Below are positions 34,829-36,718 of a DNA stretch of 36,718 nucleotides, one piece after another. The first letter of the stretch is position 1. Each line of letters opens with the position of its first letter. The notes below the pieces were generated by a model. It was given only the letters and a program-made list of their open reading frames with translations, did not search any database and was not told the origin of the DNA. The position numbers and the translations under genes were made by a program. The stretch comes from Ventosimonas gracilis (lineage in GTDB: Bacteria; Pseudomonadota; Gammaproteobacteria; Pseudomonadales; Pseudomonadaceae), in NCBI RefSeq assembly GCF_001580025.1, contig NZ_LSZO01000047.1, positions 1-36,718 of the forward strand, given 5' to 3'.

Positions 34829-36574
34829 TTAAGGCGCTTCGGCGCGGTAAACCTCGTTGCCTGCAAAAAAGGTTTGCAGTACGCGGGTATCGCGCAGTTG
34901 TTCGGGTTCTACATTAAATACGTCGCGGTCTAGCACAATAAAATCGGCTTGTTTGCCGGGCGCGAGTGAGCCGATGGTGGTTTCCAGGCGCAGTGCTTTG
35001 GCGGCATTTAAGGTATAGGCGGCGAACATGGTTTCGCGGTCAATGGCTTCGGCGGCGGCGAGCAGCCCTTTAGCGCCTTTGCGGCTAACGGCTTGGTAAA
35101 TGGCCTTCCACGGGTCAGGCGTAGTCACCGGCCAATCGCTGGCACCGGCAATGGTCGCACCCTCTTTATGCAGCGAACGCGCCGGATATTGATGCCGAAA
35201 GGCCATTGCGCTGATATAAGGCTGCACCATATCAATACTGGCTTCATCGGCCATCGCCCAATAAAGCTGCATGGAAGCAATAACATTGAGCGGTTTAAAG
35301 CGGGCAAATTCTTTGGGATTAACCATCTGTAAATGGGTGACAGAATGCTGTATGTCGCTGGGATGGGTTTGGCGTGCCTGTTCAATCCCATTTAATGCCT
35401 CGCGTACCGCACGGTCGCCAATGGCATGAACATGCACCAGCCAGCCGCGTTTATCGGCGGCGCTGACCAGTTCGCCAAAGTGCTCGGGGTCAATCATCAG
35501 TTCGCCGTACTTCAGCGAGTTTTTATAAGGCTCAATCATTGCTGCGCTTTGCGCCGGATATTCGGCCACGCCATCGGCAAATATCTTGATGCCGGGCAGC
35601 GTTAAATTAGGCACATTTAAAAATTGCTGGCGGACTTGTTCAATAATCTCCAAATCTTCCGGCGTACTTTTAGAATGCGCCAGCATTAACGCGGCAACAT
35701 GCGCTTTAAGTTCGCCTCGTTCAGACAGCGCTTTATAAGCGGGTAATACGCCCAAAGTTTTTGGCGTGGGTTTAAATTCGTAGAAAGCATCATTCGGATA
35801 GGCGTTGGAGAGTGGATCCATCCAGGCGGTAATGCCCAAACTGTGCAGATACTGTTGCGCGCGCAGTGCGGCTTGCTCCAGTTGGGGCGGGCTTGGCTGC
35901 GGCAGTTGTTCGAGCATTTTGGAGAAACCGGCATCGACCAAAAAACCGTTTGGCCGCATGTCCTCGTGATGACCGATGGTGGCGAGTGCTTCGCCTTCCA
36001 GCGCACGCACTGTGTCTGCAGTAATGCCAGCGCGTTCCAGCATCGGGCGATTAGCCCAGCCGGTGTGATGGTCCCAACCGGAAAAGGCAATCGGCACATC
36101 CTTCCACTCGCCTTGATTAAAGCGCCGCTCCAATTCATCCACATGCCCCCAGTAGTCGGACGGCACACCGCCCACGCTTAAAATATCGCCCATCCAGGCG
36201 GTGCCATCGTCACGCCAGGCGCGCAGTTTTTGTTCGAGTTCATCAAAGGGCAGAAACTGAATTTCAAGATTGGCACCGACCAGTTCCAATCCGGCCATCA
36301 CCACATGGGCATGGGTATCGATAAAGCCCGGCATCAGCACCCGTCCTTCCAAATCGATAAGACGGGTCCCCGCTTCCTGTAAAGCCAATATCGGGTCATT
36401 ACTGCCGAGTGCGCGGATCGCGCCGTTTTCTACCGCCAGTGCCTGTTGCAATGGTTGGCCGGGTTCGGCGCTGTAGACTTTGCCGTTGTGCACAATCAAA
36501 TCCACGGCGGCCAAAGCGGGCAGGGCGGTGCAGGCGAGTGCGGCGGCGAGCAGGGTGCGAGGGGAAATCAGCAT
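34829..36574 (-). CDS. Exported amidohydrolase, YtcJ-like
   Basis: This metal-dependent hydrolase of the amidohydrolase superfamily (YtcJ/LAF3-like group) has unknown substrate. From the ATG at 36574 (AAGGA upstream) it is 581 aa and begins with a signal peptide (LLAAALACTALPALAA) cleaved near residue 23, so it is probably periplasmic. Metal-ligand motifs are visible: PGFIDTHAH (82-90), a later VHVHAIGDRAV, and ASDWPV near the C-terminus. A YLALLKLL-type partial gene lies upstream on the same strand and metY follows after 22 bp, so the pair is probably co-transcribed. Confidence 0.9.
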   Translation of the reverse strand: MLISPRTLLAAALACTALPALAAVDLIVHNGKVYSAEPGQPLQQALAVENGAIRALGSNDPILALQEAGTRLIDLEGRVLMPGFIDTHAHVVMAGLELVGANLEIQFLPFDELEQKLRAWRDDGTAWMGDILSVGGVPSDYWGHVDELERRFNQGEWKDVPIAFSGWDHHTGWANRPMLERAGITADTVRALEGEALATIGHHEDMRPNGFLVDAGFSKMLEQLPQPSPPQLEQAALRAQQYLHSLGITAWMDPLSNAYPNDAFYEFKPTPKTLGVLPAYKALSERGELKAHVAALMLAHSKSTPEDLEIIEQVRQQFLNVPNLTLPGIKIFADGVAEYPAQSAAMIEPYKNSLKYGELMIDPEHFGELVSAADKRGWLVHVHAIGDRAVREALNGIEQARQTHPSDIQHSVTHLQMVNPKEFARFKPLNVIASMQLYWAMADEASIDMVQPYISAMAFRHQYPARSLHKEGATIAGASDWPVTTPDPWKAIYQAVSRKGAKGLLAAAEAIDRETMFAAYTLNAAKALRLETTIGSLAPGKQADFIVLDRDVFNVEPEQLRDTRVLQTFFAGNEVYRAEAP

Positions 36575-36617
36575 AAGGGCATTCCTTTGTTGTAGGTATT
36601 TGTGCGATAAGTGCACG

Positions 36618-36647
36618 AGTTTAATCGCTTTGGGTCTTAGGAAGCAA
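36618..36647 (-). promoter_or_regulatory. Promoter candidate of the amidohydrolase-metY unit
   Basis: On the minus strand TTGCTT (36647-36642) and TAAACT (36623-36618) are 18 bp apart. Both boxes match four of six consensus bases. The element lies just past the stop codon of the partial upstream gene, and the predicted leader is about 35 nt. Confidence 0.5.
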
Positions 36648-36653
36648 ACGCGA

Positions 36654-36718
36654 TCAAAGCGGCTGTTCACGCAGTAATTTTAGCAAGGCCAGATAGATGT
36701 TTTCATGTCGATGATTGA
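36654..36718 (-). CDS. 3' end of an unidentified gene (cut by window edge)
   Basis: On the minus strand the frame starting two bases from the window edge reads NHRHENIYLALLKLLREQPL and then TGA. The amphipathic helix looks like a real protein C-terminus. It is followed after about 80 bp by the amidohydrolase on the same strand. With only 20 residues I cannot assign a family. Confidence 0.5.
   Translation of the reverse strand, partial: NHRHENIYLALLKLLREQPL

Overview
The window is chromosomal DNA from a gammaproteobacterium. EF-Tu, the S10-spc-alpha ribosomal block, SdhE/YgfX, AmpD/AmpE and especially the AlgU-MucA-MucB-MucD type sigma-E cluster divergent from nadB resemble Pseudomonadales and relatives. 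The genome looks compact: genes are tightly packed, stop/start overlaps are common, and loci that I recall as scattered in Pseudomonas (ribosomal block, ampDE/nadC, algU/nadB, uvrA, rnc-era-recO-pdxJ) sit side by side. Base composition looks moderately GC-rich. I cannot name a species from sequence alone. No tRNA, rRNA, CRISPR array or complete mobile element was seen.

Region 1 (1-14400, + strand): the 3' end of tuf with a perfect palindromic terminator, then a textbook sigma-70 promoter and 27 genes: rpsJ-rplC-rplD-rplW-rplB-rpsS-rplV-rpsC-rplP-rpmC-rpsQ-rplN-rplX-rplE-rpsN, rpsH-rplF-rplR-rpsE-rpmD-rplO-secY, and rpsM-rpsK-rpsD-rpoA-rplQ. Two breaks interrupt the block, after rpsN and after secY. 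Each break carries a strong hairpin followed by or overlapping a promoter-like sequence. rpmJ (L36), usually between secY and rpsM, is absent. A bidirectional terminator follows rplQ.

Region 2 (14400-23800): ampD-ampE (muropeptide recycling) on the minus strand, divergent from nadC; then on the minus strand the envelope-stress operon rpoE/algU-rseA/mucA-rseB/mucB-degP-like/mucD, divergent from nadB; then sdhE-ygfX (minus) convergent with nadB and divergent from ygfZ.

Region 3 (23800-26200): an accessory-looking island. It holds a decayed C-terminal scrap of an integrase/transposase, a strong promoter overlapping the end of the scrap, three 11-bp tandem repeats, and a Tat-exported flavoprotein resembling spermidine dehydrogenase.

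Region 4 (26200-32650, +): uvrA, then a DUF4845 membrane protein-rnc-era-recO-pdxJ operon in which every junction overlaps.

Region 5 (32650-36718): a PIN-domain toxin-antitoxin pair with a palindromic operator candidate and no canonical antitoxin start codon at the expected place; then, on the minus strand, an exported amidohydrolase followed by an O-acetylhomoserine sulfhydrylase (metY), and the last 20 codons of an unidentified gene at the window edge.

Most of the window is conserved housekeeping DNA. The points most worth a second look are the hairpin-promoter junctions in the ribosomal block, the missing rpmJ, the sigma-E-like motif touching the rpoE start codon, the promoter overlapping the transposase scrap, and the toxin-antitoxin locus. 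I found no convincing evidence of a wholly new multi-gene system.
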